From Vombatus ursinus (taxonomy: Eukaryota > Chordata > Mammalia > Diprotodontia > Vombatidae): a stretch of 64,000 nucleotides of DNA. Below the pieces are notes generated by a model. That model saw only the letters and a program-made list of their open reading frames with translations, searched no databases and was not told where the DNA came from. Each line of letters begins with the position of its first letter. The stretch's first letter is position 1. A program made the position numbers and the translations under genes. The DNA lies in NCBI RefSeq assembly GCF_900497805.2, contig NW_020954570.1, positions 14,829,802-14,893,801 of the forward strand, in the 5' to 3' direction. Shown here piece by piece: positions 33,143 to 44,553 of this stretch.

Positions 33143-34275
33143 TGGAGCAAAATAAATAATTTTGTTACATGAAATTAAAAAGCTTTTGCACAAAAAACTA
33201 TCACAACCAAAATTAGAAGGAAGAAAGAAAACTGGGTAAAAATTTGCAGAGATTTTCTCTGATAAAGGCCTCATTTCTCAAATATATAGGCAACTGAGCC
33301 AGATTTATGAAAATAAAAGCCAATCCCCAGTTGATAAATGGTCAAAGAATATGAACAGGCTGTTTTCAGAAGAAGAAATAAGAGCTATCAAGAGTCACAT
33401 AAAATACCTTAAATCACTACTGATTAGAGATACATAAATTAAAACAACTCTCAGGTACCACCTCATACCTATCAGATTGGTTAACATGACAAAAAAGGAA
33501 AATGAAAAATGTTGTACAGGATGTGGAAAAATGGGACACTAATTCACTGTTAGAGGAGTTATGAATTAATCCAACCATTCTGGGGAACAATTTGGAACTA
33601 TGTTCAAAGGGTTATAAAGCTTCACACCCCTTCACCCAGCCACACCACTACTAGGTTTGTATCCCAAAAGGACTGATGAAAATGGAAAAGGACTTATGTG
33701 TACAAAAGTATTTATAGCAGCTCTTTTTGTGGTTGCAAAGAATTGGAAATCAAAGGGATACCTCTCAATTGGAGAATGACTGAACAAGTTGTGGTATATG
33801 ATTGTGATGGAATACTATTGTGCTATAAGAAACAACGAGTAGGATGCTTTCAAAAAAACCTAGGAAGATTTATATGAACTCATGCAGTGAGCAGAATGAG
33901 GAAAACATTGTACACAGTAACAGTAATATTGTAAGGATGACCAACTATGAAAGACTACTCTGATGAAGGCAATGACCTAAGACAATTCCAAAGGACCCAT
34001 GATGAAAGATGCTATCCACCTCCAGAAATAGAAGTAATGATTTCTGAATGCAGAGTGAAGCAAACTTTTTTTTACTTTATTTTTATTGTTTTATTTTGTT
34101 TGTGTTTTCTTTTGCAACACAGCTAATATGGAAATGTTTTGCAGGACTTCACATATACAATCATGATTAAATCATGTGCTTTCCCAAACAGATGGATGAG
34201 CAGGAGGGAGGGAGAAAATTTGGAACTCAAAATTTAAAAATGTGTTTTTTTATATGTAATTGGGAAATATTTAAT
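33143..34275 (+). mobile_element. L1 3' end (ORF2 C-terminus and 3'UTR), 5' truncated
   Basis: Begins in ORF2 (ATTTTGTTACATGAAATTAA, AAAGCTTTTGCAC), then AAAACTGGGTAAAAATTTGC, TCTGATAAAGGCCTCATTTC, TACCACCTCATACCTATCAG, and the C-terminus: NKLWYMIVMEYYCAIRN, the counterpart of the MEYYSAIKKNE end of human ORF2. Ends with the tail GGGAGAAAATTTGGAACTC followed by an AT-rich run. Best preserved L1 3' end in the window. Confidence 0.93.
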
Positions 34276-34657
34276 GAAATATATATTTTAATTTGCACCA
34301 TCAAATGTGACTTTTAGCTTAATTTCTCTTTCTGATTTTTGCTTTTTGAGTTATAATTTTCTATAGTAAATGTGACACTTTCTATGTATCTCCATTATTA
34401 TTTATTTCAAGAAACTGTGATTTCATAGATGTCACTACTCCTTCTATCAAAGAAGACTATAAACCCTCTATACCTTAGCTAAAACTTGGGGTAGTTAGCA
34501 AGAGATACCATTGCATAAAACACTCATCATCTTCTGATTCTGAGTCTCTCCAAACTTAGCATAAGTTGGTTCTCTGACAATAGATGCATGGTGAAATAGC
34601 ATCCTACCCTGTAAGCCTTTTCAAGCCTGTAGGATCTGCCTGTTTGCTATCTGTTGG
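34276..34657. other. No recognised feature
   Basis: No family or coding recognised. Confidence 0.5.
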
Positions 34658-34665
34658 TGTAGCTA

Positions 34666-34783
34666 TGGATGGGGAACCTGTGGCCTTGAGGCCAGGTTCT
34701 TCAAAGTTTGGATTCAGTCAAAGGGCCACATTTGAGGACCTAGAGGCCACATGTGGCCTAAGGCTAAAGGTTCCCCACCCCTG
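34666..34783. mobile_element. Very short non-autonomous hAT element, 118 bp
   Basis: Inverted ends GATGGGGAACCT and AAGGTTCCCCACCCC with inner GTGGCC and GGCCACATGTGGCC. This is a pattern I recognise from marsupial non-autonomous hATs. The flanking 8-mers TGTAGCTA (34658-34665) and AGTAGCCA (34784-34791) match at six of eight positions, consistent with an aged hAT target duplication. Confidence 0.8.
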
Positions 34784-34791
34784 AGTAGCCA

Positions 34792-34929
34792 TTGAGAATC
34801 TGCTGTTAACTCCTACAATTAGATATTGCAGCAAGTTTTTGTGAAGAATATTAAATATATGCTTTCTATATATCAATGACCAATATAATTGAATATTTTT
34901 CTACATAAAATGGGTGATATTCCAAAAGG

Positions 34930-34977
<48 letters not shown>

Positions 34978-35448
34978 ATAAAAGCAGTGCATAACATTCA
35001 ATGAGAGAATTATTCCACCAAAGTTTACATAGGTTTGCAACCTAGAATATAAGAACAGAATAAGTATAAAGTTCTTAACTTTGTAGGAGATGGGAGGAGA
35101 ACTGCAATTATTTCATAAATATTTAATAACTAATTGGTTTCTTTGCACATCACTTCCATATTGTTTTCTTTCCATTTCAATATTTTAGACCCCATTGTTA
35201 ATGATTTTTGTCCTGCAAGTTTTTAATTTATCTAGTTCTCAAAACTTTTACTGACTTGGCATTGAATAAAGGAATTAAGTAAAAGAACATTCAAGAACCA
35301 AATTTTGGTTCCATTCAGCACCTAAAATTTATGAAAAGTTACCAATAAAGGCAAAAAGTATAAGTACAAAATTCCCCCAAAGTAGAGCTCAGCTTGAGCT
35401 TTTGTGATCCCCAAAGCTCTCCTTTGGTTATTATAAAACTACGATAGA
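34792..35448. other. No recognised feature apart from a GA array
   Basis: AT-rich. Just left of the LTR element is a TATA-like ATTATAAAAC (35430-35439), which may belong to that element's promoter. Confidence 0.45.
34933..34977. repeat. (GA)n microsatellite
   Basis: About 22 GA units with one interruption. Confidence 0.96.
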
Positions 35449-35637
35449 TGCGTAGATTCTTAAAATCTAGCCAATAGCTTACTAATGTTCAGATTCCTTA
35501 AGAGTCTGTCCAATATGATGGATGTTCTAATAAACCTTGTCTTTGGCTGAAAGAAGGCTTGGGTTGAATTCTTTTGGGCAGGATCCACGTGTTGTGATGT
35601 TGGGGTCCCAGCACTCCTGAACCTCTAAACCTCAACA
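35449..35637 (+). repeat. Left LTR copy (R-U5-like part)
   Basis: Begins TGCGTAGATTC and ends CTCAACA, with AATAAACC at 35529. See the parent element. Confidence 0.72.
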
Positions 35638-37753
35638 TTTTGATGGCCCGTATGTGGAAATTGCCTAACCCCAAGTACTTCTCCAGCCAAGAATGGAAGG
35701 TATGTAAGTCTCCCCCCCACTTCTTGCTCTGAAGTTGGGGTCACTCTCCAAGCACCAAGACTTGGAGGTGCTTTTCCGGCAGACAGTTACAAGGCTGTCT
35801 TGCACTTGGCCTGAGGCTCTCAGGCTCTCAGTCCACTGTTTCAGTTTGAGGTCTTCGACCTGGGTACGCCTTCCACAGCATAGAGGACAAGGACAGATGC
35901 CCTATCTGGAAGTGTATGCCCAATTCTGTCAGTTCTCTCGGCGCTAGAGGATTAAGGAAAACTGCAGTTGCTTTTTGGTTTCTTGAGGCTTACTTACTCC
36001 CTTCCCTCTATACCCCTGAATCCTCATTCATAGAGGTTACAGGGAAAAGTTAGAACACCTAAAAATATCTTGGCAGATTTTGGAGGTTTGTGATTGATCA
36101 TTAGGGAGTTTTGAAACTCCTCCTTACAACCCTGGTCACTCCTTTCTCCCACTCCCTTCCCTTGAGTCAAGAGGGTATGTTAATTCCTCTCATAGGAGAA
36201 GAGAGATTCACCCTTTACCCCTCATTTTTTATTTCACCCTCCCCCACCTGGGGAAAGGAAGGAGGGGGGAGGGGCAGCAGCTACAGCCTGGGTCCCACTG
36301 GCAATGGCCTTGAGTCCTGGGGCAACCTTTACTTGGAAGCATCACCCAGGTTCAACACATCCTGCTCAAGGTAATGAAGCTAGCCTCTGAACTTGGGTAA
36401 GCACACTCTTTTAAATTTGTAGTTTTAATTGTTAATGATGAGATGTTGATTCTCTGTGTAAAGTAATTTGGAAGTGAATGTAACAAAATTGAAGTCACCT
36501 GATTGGTAATGGGTTTGTTTCAAGTTTCAAATTGGTGAACTTTCTGTATCAGTTATGTCAAGCAACTTTTCATAATTTGGTTACCACTAAAATAATTTGG
36601 CTATTGTCGGTTATTGTTTTAATATGTTATGACACAAAGCTTGTTTGGGTTTTGTCTTGTTAAGAATTTGCAATTACATAGAAATCTCTAACGATTGGAT
36701 TTTTACACCAGGGCAAATTTAAGTTTGAAATGTAAATCCTGGAAAAGTTTTTCCTAAGCTGTGATTAGTGAAACTTGCCATTTGAGGTAAAAGCTCATAG
36801 AATTTTATTTTGAGTTGTCTAATGGATCATAATCCACTGATAATCAAAAATCCACCATCTGAGAGAAATGCTACAAGCTACTCAGAGAATGTGATATTGG
36901 TGGGAAGTCAGCATCAGGAAAAGCTGAGAGGACAACTTTAGCCTCAGTCTAAGATGGGATCCTCCTGGCTCAGTTTCTCCATTATGTTCCTTTGAAAGGG
37001 AATATTACCCACCTGGCTATTCCTGAGTCTGACTATGAGGTGGATTTGATACTGCATGGTTGGAAAACTGAATTATCTGAATTCAAACAGAGCTAGTGAT
37101 GTTTTATCCTCTCAAAGTTGGGCCCTAAATCTAGTCCCTGCTCTATATCCAGGCCCTGCAGTCTTTTCTGTCAGATTTGTGTCTTCCAGACTACAGGTCA
37201 TTCAAGTACAGTTGGTAGCAAACAGCGGGTACCAGCCAATGTCTCCCCATTGTTTCCTGGATGCAGCCTGTGCTTGGTTCCAGTTAACCTTCTCTTTGGG
37301 ACCCCCTTGAGGCAGGGACAGCTCCCAGCCCTTTGCCAGCAGGAAGCAGTTTCAGAAGTTGAGACCTTCGCACTTTACACCAAAAAAATTGAGTCCTATT
37401 TGTTTGAGGGGGGAATGATGGGGTTGGGGTCTGGACCCCAGAAAGGAAAAACCCTGGACTTTGGATGGCCAAATCTCTGGCTTTTGCCTGAGACTATAAT
37501 TCCATCAACTGGCCTTTCATTGTGGCTACACCCAATCTCCCAATTCTGTTACCCTTAACCTAGCCTGGCTTTCCTTTGTCTTACCTCCCTATGGCCCCTG
37601 GACATTTCCCACCCTTAATCCTAGCTAGGCTCCATTCTCCCTCAGCCATGAGGTCCAGGTCCCAGGAGTTCTGTTCACCCCAGTTTACTGGCCACTCCTA
37701 GGTCCTTCCCAATAGTCTTTCTATATATGAGGTCCACTTTGTCTCCATTAAGT

Positions 37754-37968
37754 TGTTTAGATTCTTAAAATCTAGCCCCTGCTTAGATTCTTATAATCTA
37801 GCCAATAGCTTACTAATGATCAGATTCCTTAAGAATCTGTCCAATATGATGGATGTTCTAATAAACCTTGTGTTTGGCTGAAAGCAGGTTCAGGTCAAAT
37901 TCTTTTGGGCAGGATTCACATGTTGTGATATGGGGGTCCCAGCACTCCTGAACCTCTAAACCTCAACA
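37754..37968 (+). repeat. Right LTR copy
   Basis: Begins TGTTTAGATTC and ends CTCAACA. Unlike the left copy it carries a near-tandem pair of TAGATTCTTAAAATCTAGCC-like units at 37758-37803. Confidence 0.72.
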
Positions 37969-37977
37969 ATTATGTCT

Positions 37978-38208
37978 AGATGCAGGGAGATTACATCACA
38001 AGAACAATAGTGGAAGAAGGGAAAACTTGCAACTGCTACAACCAAATGAGGAAGAGTTAAACAAATTATGTTATACGGATATAATGGAAGAGTATTATGT
38101 TGTAAGAAATGCTAAAAAAAATGGTTTCAGAGAAACCTGGGAAGATTTGTATGAAGTGATGCAGAACAAAGTGATTAGAAGCAAGAGAACACCTTTTACT
38201 ATATAATA
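37978..38208 (+). mobile_element. L1 ORF2-tail fragment
   Basis: GGATATAATGGAAGAGTATTA, TTTCAGAGAAACCTGGGAAG, TTTGTATGAAGTGATGCAG and AGAGAACACC follow the L1 3' coding order. It ends in the rearranged junction at 38191-38239. Confidence 0.82.
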
Positions 38209-38499
38209 ACAGCCACAAAAGTGATTTTCTTAAAGTGTAGGGCTATATAACATTAGCTTATAAGTGTTACTTCTACTAGTATAACAGGAAGTACAAATGA
38301 GGCTTGAGGAAGATATCAAAATGATGGTTTGAAAAAAAATTTTTTAACAGTAAAACTGAGAAAATGACATCAGACTAAGTAAAGATAACTCTTATTAAAA
38401 AGATATTTCTTAGAAAGAACTCAGAAATACTCTTATAATTTGGGGGTCAAATCATGTTTCCATAATAGAGAATTTTAATATCACACACTGGAACTATAT

Positions 38500-38738
38500 T
38501 TATACTAGCTTTTTTTTGTTTTGTTTTTGTTTTGTCAAAGCAAAAACAAATTATTATATTGGCCATGTCCCAAAATGTGTCTCCTTCTGCATATTTAGCC
38601 CATCACCTCTCTATCAGGAGGTGGGTAGAATTCATTATCATCAGTACTCTGGAATAATGACTGGATTGTTGTTTTGATCATACTTCTTAAGGTTTTCAAA
38701 ATTGTTCATTTTTATGTTTTTATTATATAGTAAAAGGT
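38500..38738 (-). mobile_element. L1 3'-region fragment (antisense)
   Basis: CTATCAGGAGGTGGGTAGAAT, CATCAGTACTCTGGAATAAT and CTTAAGGTTTTCAAAATTG match the reverse complement of L1 3' sequence. Orientation is opposite to the L1 piece at 37978-38208. Confidence 0.7.
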
Positions 38739-41075
38739 ACACTTTAAGAAAATCACTTTTATGGCTAAATAGAGGATGGATAGGAGTGGGGAGAAATTTA
38801 AATCAGGCAGACGCACTAGCAGACTATTGCAAAAATTCAAGCACGAGATGATGAGGGCCTGCACTAGAGTAATAGTAGAAGATTGAAAGATATTGCAGAA
38901 GTGAAATTGACAGGCATTGGCAACAGCTTAGATATGGAGGGTAAGAAAGTGAGGAGTCCAAGATGACTCCTAGGTTACAACCATGAAGGACTGAGAGGAT
39001 GGAGTTGCCCTCTGTAGCAATAGGGAAAGTGGGGAGGGTTTAGAGGGAAAAACAATGAGTGCCGTCTTGGAAATATTGAGTTTAAGATGTCTAATGGACA
39101 TCAGTTTCAATATATCTGAAAGGCAGTTAGAGATATGAGCTTGGAGGTTAGCAGAGAGTTTGGGGCAGGATAAGTAGATGGCAATTAAATTTATGGTAGC
39201 TAATGATCATAGTGAAGTAGTATAGTGGAAGAAGAGAAGAGGTCCCAGGACAGAACTCTGAGGTACACCTATATTTAGAAAACATAATCTAGAAGAGGGT
39301 CCAGCAAAGGAGACAGAGAAGGAGTAGTCAGATAGGAGGAGCAGTGTGTAGGAGTAGGAGAGAATGAAGTTCTGAAAACTGGAAGAAGAAAACATCAAGG
39401 AAGAGATGGAGATCAACAGTGTTAAAAGCTACAAAGAGGCCAAGGAGAATGAAGATTGAAAAAAAGTCATTGGATTTGGCCGCTAAGAGATCATTGGTAA
39501 CTTTATAGAGAGCAGTTTTTGTGGAATTATAAAGTTGGAAACTAGACTATAAGGGGTTAAGAAGAGAACTAGAGGAGAGAAAGTGGAGACATCTATTGTA
39601 GATGGCCTTTTCGAGGAGTTTAACTACAAGGGGAGAAGAGATATAGGACTACAGTTAATGGAATAGAAGGATCAAGTGAGAGTTATTTCAGAATGGGGGA
39701 AACATGGACATATTGATGGCCACCAGAGAGGGATTGAAAATAATTGAGAGTATAGATGATAGAAAGAGTAATATGTTGGAGAAAATAGGGTAGAATGGGA
39801 TTGCTTGAACAAGTAGAAGGGTTAGTCTTGGTAATGAGTAAGAGCACTTCATCATGAAGGAGGAGAAAGTGACAAAAAGCATTTGAGTGATAGGAGATAA
39901 GAAAGGGGAGAAGAGGAAGTTACAGCTAATGGTCTCATTTTTTCCCATAAAATATGAAGCAGTGTTCTCATCTGAGAGAACAGGGGAATGATGTTCCATA
40001 GGAGGTAAGAGGAGAGATGAAAATGTTTGAAAGAGCTGCTATGGAGAGTGGGACAGTGGGTTGATAAGGGAAGTATAGAAGAATTGCATAGTGCTAGTGA
40101 GGGCTTAATTGAGGTTGCATAACTTAAATTTGTAGTGGACCCAGTAAGAATTATTGTGTTAACTTTTTTCCATCTTCTTTCAGCAGGCCATGTATGAAAG
40201 GGAAAGTGACAAATGATGCAAGTAATCCAAGACTGGGGCTTGGCTGGTTATAACTGGTGATATGATAAAGGGTCTGAAGATTGAAGAGAGGACACCATAG
40301 AATTGAATTGATTCACCAAGAGGTCAAAACAGAGAAGAGATAGTGGATAATGCAGGTGAGATGGCTAGGAGAGAATTGGGAGGTCAAGGGACTGGAGGTC
40401 ATGTTTACAAAGAAAAGGTTTTTGTAAGAAAGGGTAGAGGTAGAGGTAAAAAGCCAATACGTTATGATCATGTAAGGTGATTTCAGAATTCTTGAACATA
40501 GAGGTAGTACATTTGTGGGTAATGAAAAGACCATTTTTTTTATGTCTTAGGTGGGATGCAGAAATAGCTCATGGGAGCTGAGTAGGTTGAGGAACTGAAT
40601 GGTTAAAGTATTTAAAGGAGAATCACTAGGTATGCTCCACTAGTATGAAAGCAGGAGTTGGGAAGGAGAGAAACTGTGATCCAGATATCAAACTCATGGA
40701 ATTTAGGAAGGAGAGTCACCCAAGGGGAGGGTTGTCTATAGACAATAGCTACCAAGATTTTCATTGGGTGATAGATATAAACAGCTTGAAGCTCAAAGGA
40801 AGAAAAATTACTGGATGATGGAGAAAGGTGGAGAACCTGGAAGTGGCAATGGGAAGTAAGGAGTATTTCAACTCCTGCACTTCAACCAGTGAGCCAAGGT
40901 GAATGAGTGCAGGTGTAGCCAGTACTGGAAAGGGTGGCAAGGGAGGCTGTTCCATCAAAGGAAACCAGATTTCAGTAAAAACTAGTAGATGGAAGGGAGA
41001 GAAAAAAGATTTAAGATAAAGAAAAGTTTGTTGTCTATGTAATAGGCATTCCAGAGGGCACAAAGGAAGTGACAA
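38739..41075 (-). mobile_element. L2 LINE ORF2 (antisense), endonuclease to reverse transcriptase
   Basis: Long antisense L2. The minus-strand frame at 39207-39416 contains [19 protein letters not shown], the CR1/L2 reverse-transcriptase motif [13 protein letters not shown]. Other blocks follow the L2 order: GATGACTCCTAGGTTAC, AGAAGAGGTCCCAGGACAGA, GATCATTGGTAACTTTATAG, GAATTATTGTGTT, and near the far end AAACCAGATTTCAGTAAAAAC and GGCATTCCAGAGGGCACAAAG. The frame is broken in many places; L2 activity in this lineage is old. Confidence 0.92.
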
Positions 41076-41084
41076 TCAATCCAG

Positions 41085-42625
41085 TCAATCATTCAACTTG
41101 CATTTATTAAGAGTCTTCTATGGGCCAAGAACTCTACTGAGCACGAGGAATACAAAGAAAGACAAAAATAGTCCCTGCTGTCAAGGAGCTCACAATCTAA
41201 TGAGGGAAACAACATGTGACAAGCTGTATACAAACAAGGTATATTCAGGATAAATTGGAAATAATCAATGGGGTAAGGCACCAGAATTAAAGGGGATCAA
41301 AAAGGTTTCCTATGGAAGGTGTGGTTTTAGGTGGGCCTTGAAAGATGCCAGAGAAGCTAGGATGTAGATGATGGGGAAGATGATCATTTTAGTAATAGAG
41401 GATAGCCAGGGAAAATGTTCAGTTAGGGGAAGGAGTGTCTTGTGAGAGGAAAAATAAGAATGCTAATATCACAAAATTGTAGTGTATATGGTGGCTAGGT
41501 GTGGAACGTAAGGTACAAGAATCCTAGAAAGGTAGGAACAAGTCAGAATGTGAAGAACTTTGAATATTAGGCAAAATTTTATATTTGATCCTGCAGGAGA
41601 AAGGGAGTCATTAGGTTCATTCAGTAGGAGAGTGACATGGTTAGATGTTGCTTTAGGAAGATCAGTTTGACAGCTGAATGAAGGATGGATTGGGATGGGG
41701 AGACACTTGAGATAGGCAGACCAACCAGCAGCCTATTACAATGGTCCTGACAAGAGATGTTGAGGGCATGTAGCAAGGTGGTGGCAGTGTCAGAAGAAAG
41801 AATGAGGCATATCAGAGAGAAATTTAAAAGTAAAATTGACAGGACTTTGAATCAGATTGGATATGGAGAGTGAGAGATAATGAAGAGTTAAAATAACAAG
41901 CAGGCTGAGAACCTGGGTGACTGGAAGATGGTAGTACCCTCAAAAGTAAAGAGAAGTTAGGAAGAGGGCATAATGAATTTCCTTCCATTTTTTTAAATGT
42001 CTGAGATGGGGTGCAGGAATTACTCATGCAAGTTGAGTAGGTTGAAGAACTGAATGGCCAAGTTATTTGAGGAAGAATCAATAGGTATGTTCAAATCCTT
42101 TAGTAGGAGAGCAAGAATTGTGGAGGAGAGAAAAATTGTGATCCAGGCATGAAACTCAAGGAGTTTAAGAAGGAGAGTGACCGGGGGGGGGGCGGGGTCT
42201 ATAGACAATAGCTACCAGGAAAGATAATGAATTCAGTTTGGAAAATTGTTGAGTTTAAGATGTCTATAAGACATCTAGTTCAAGATGTCCAATAAGCAGT
42301 TGGAGATGTGAGACCGGAGGTCAGTAGAGATGTAAGGGCTGGATAAATTGATTGGTGAAATAATGTAGAGGGAAAATAGAACAGGTCCCAGAACAAAGCC
42401 CTTGACGGGGGTGGGGGGGGCTGTCTTCAGTGGGCAAGTCCTGGATGAATATCTAGCAAAGGGGCCTGAGAACTATTGGTCATATAGGTAGAAGGGAAAA
42501 TAGAGACAAGCTTTATGAAAATGTAGAAAGAAGAAAGTATCAAGGAGTAGGGGGTGATTGACAGTCTTAAAGACTAGAGAGGTCAAGAAGGGTGAGGATT
42601 AAGAAAATGTCATTAGAAATATGTG
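41085..42625 (-). mobile_element. L2 LINE 3' portion (antisense), complete 3' end, rearranged
   Basis: Starts with the L2 terminus in reverse complement (CATTCAACTTGCATTTATTAA, AGGAATACAAAGAAAGAC, AAGGAGCTCACAATCTAATG), then GGTTTCCTATGGAAGGTG, TTTGATCCTGCAGGAG and AGCAGCCTATTACAATGG. Inside it, 41985-42225 is a block from the L2 endonuclease region that does not belong at this point; normal order resumes at AGATAATGAATTCAG. G-runs at 42182-42197 and 42407-42420 are C-runs on the element's strand. Confidence 0.9.
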
Positions 42626-42639
42626 GACTTGCTTGTGTA

Positions 42640-43260
42640 TGGGTCCATGAGTTTAAACCAAATATTTTCAATCAAGGTCAAAAGGCTCTTTTATAAGGTC
42701 AGCAACTAATATCTATAAGGTAGAGGCCAAAGGCATGTCCAAATAGTGGAGCAACAGTTGGTAATTCAGACTTTTAAATTAACGAATAAATAAATGATAA
42801 ATGAACTAACAGATAAACAATTACATAAATTAAAGGAAACATCTACAGGGTCGAAACCTAAATTAGGCTCCAGGTCAGAAGAACAGATTATAACCAGAGA
42901 GATATGCTGAATCAAGTTTAATGACAGGAATGTAACAGTATCATCAGCTAAGGGTCAATTTGCTTCATTAATGGAGGTTAGCAGGGAGTCCAGAATTAGC
43001 TAAGGCTCCAAACCCAGCTTTATGAAGTCCAACCGTGCTTTTAACAGCATACTGGAAAGAGAAGAAAAGAGACAAATTCAAGACAGTATTAGTGACATAC
43101 CACAAGGAAAATTTACCAATTTTTCAATTAAAAATAATTTTTGATGTGCCAATTGTCTATAATAAGACAGTAGATATCAGGTAGAAGAAAGAAACTTCAT
43201 TAGGAAAAGAAGTTGCAATACAGGCAATGATCTACTTTCTTCCTAGTATACAAGAAATTC
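42640..43260. other. No recognised feature
   Basis: Contains an AAATAAATGATAAATG-type patch at 42778-42830. No coding or family recognised. Confidence 0.45.
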
Positions 43261-43261
43261 A

Positions 43262-43342
43262 ATATAATATAGTGGAAAATGAACTGAGAGTCAGGAGACC
43301 TAAGTTTTCAAGTTCCAGATTTCATGGTAACTAGCAGTAAGG
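43262..43342 (+). mobile_element. MIR-type SINE head, interrupted by MAR1
   Basis: ATATAATATAGTGGAAAATG, TGAGAGTCAGGAGACCTAAG; it resumes after MAR1 at 43625 with CTCTCTGGTAC. Confidence 0.72.
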
Positions 43343-43354
43343 TAAGTAAAGTCA

Positions 43355-43612
43355 GGGGCAGTTAAATAGTGCAGTAGGTAGTGCTGGACCTGGAGTCAGG
43401 AAGACTCATTTTCATGGGTTCAAATCTGGCCTCAGACATTTATTAGTTGTGTCACTCTGGACAAGTCACTTAACCTTTTTTGCCTCAGTTTCCTCATTTG
43501 TAAAATGAATTGGAGAAACAAACGGCAAACCACTCCAATACCTTTGCCATGAAAACTCCAAATGGGGTGATGAAGAGTCAGACAACACTGCAATGATTTA
43601 TTGCCAACAACA
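43355..43612 (+). mobile_element. MAR1 CORE-SINE, full length with target-site duplication
   Basis: tRNA-derived head GGCAGTTAAATAGTGCAG, CTGGACCTGGAGTCAGGAAG, CORE CTCTGGACAAGTCAC, CAGTTTCCTCATTTGTAAAA, and the BovB/RTE-like tail AACTCCAAATGGGGTGATGA..GAGTCAGACAAC. Flanked by TAAGTAAAGTCA (43343-43354) and TAAGTAAAATCA (43613-43624). Inserted into a MIR-type SINE. Confidence 0.95.
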
Positions 43613-43644
43613 TAAGTAAAATCATCTCTCTGGTACTTTATTAA

Positions 43645-44297
43645 GAGTCAGTCTGGAGCCAAAAATGATACACTGGTAATTAATTGGACAATTAACAAGA
43701 GGATATTTACTTATCCTTAACATAACGAGGATATGCAGCACTTAACTTTTATAGACACAATCTTCCAAAGCCTCTCATAAAAATTGTTTCAGTTCAGGGT
43801 CCCCTAAAATCATACCAACCTGACTACCAGTGTCCAGCAGCCCCATCTATACTTGGTGACTCTTTCCCCTACTATCCCTGCTCTTGCTCTATGACTATCC
43901 TACCTTGTTTTTCAATTATACCTCACTTTGATGTCAGTAATGCTATATGTGGCACACAATTTCTTGTTTGTGATACACTGAAGGCTATTTAACCTTGATG
44001 TACCATTTAGGCAATCCATAAGTTTAATTCTTTAGAGACAGTTATTATATGTCATATTCTCAGCCATGCTCATCATTAGAAGAATATTGGAGTTTAAAAA
44101 TTGGACTTTCATTTCAGGGAGAAATTTGGGATATTTGAAAATAATACTCAATTTAAAAAATGCAATCCAGGTCATTCTTTTCTTCTTTCTTTTTTTTCTA
44201 ATTCTGTACTCAGATCATTGCTCTGCTGAAATATGTGTCACATAATAATAGGATAGAGATAGGGTTTGCTCTTTATTCAGTATAGTATGCTGCCTTC
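43645..44297. other. No recognised feature
   Basis: No family or coding recognised. Confidence 0.5.
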
Positions 44298-44302
44298 CTC
44301 CA

Positions 44303-44553
44303 TAATAATAACTGCCACTTATACAGTGTTTTAAAGATTGCAAAGCATTTTACATTCACTGTATGTCATACAAATCTACAGCATAATAATGAGGTAAGTG
44401 TTACAGGTATTATTTTCCCCATTTTTACACATGATTAAACAAAGGCTCAGAGAGTCTCCTGGTCATATAGCTGATGGCAGGATTAGGATTCAAACCCAAG
44501 GCTGTTTTTTTTACTTCAAACCTAGCCATTTTATCCCATAGTGCCACTCAGGA
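44303..44553 (+). mobile_element. MIR-type SINE
   Basis: CTGCCACTTATACAGTG, ATTGCAAAGCATTTTACATT, TATTTTCCCCATTTTTACAC and GATTCAAACCCAAGG follow MIR. It directly precedes the HAL1. Confidence 0.85.

Larger units (their letters stand above)
35449..37968 (+). mobile_element. Fossil LTR element (ERV-like), paired LTRs, non-coding interior
   Basis: Direct repeats at 35449-35637 and 37754-37968 share the block from TAGATTCTTA to ACCTCAACA, including AATAAA at 35529-35534 and 37860-37865. By eye they differ at roughly 7-8 percent of sites, suggesting an age of some tens of millions of years or less. After the left copy, TGATGGCCCGTATGTGG resembles a class I primer-binding site and leader. The interior (about 2.1 kb) is less AT-rich and has no recognisable gag, pol or env, so it is either a deleted provirus or a non-autonomous LTR element. 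The repeats match only in the R-U5-like part; sequence left of each differs, so the true LTR starts are uncertain. Confidence 0.75.

Noticed and set aside
37056-37558. 84- and 146-residue frames inside the LTR element as gag or env
   Set aside because: No retroviral motif is visible and the two frames overlap; composition alone explains them.
39207-39416. 69-residue antisense frame with [13 protein letters not shown] as a host gene
   Set aside because: The motif is the L2/CR1 reverse-transcriptase signature and the DNA around it is L2.
41993-42000. T-run and G-runs in L2 as regulatory signals
   Set aside because: They fall in antisense L2 and are explained as homopolymers of the element.
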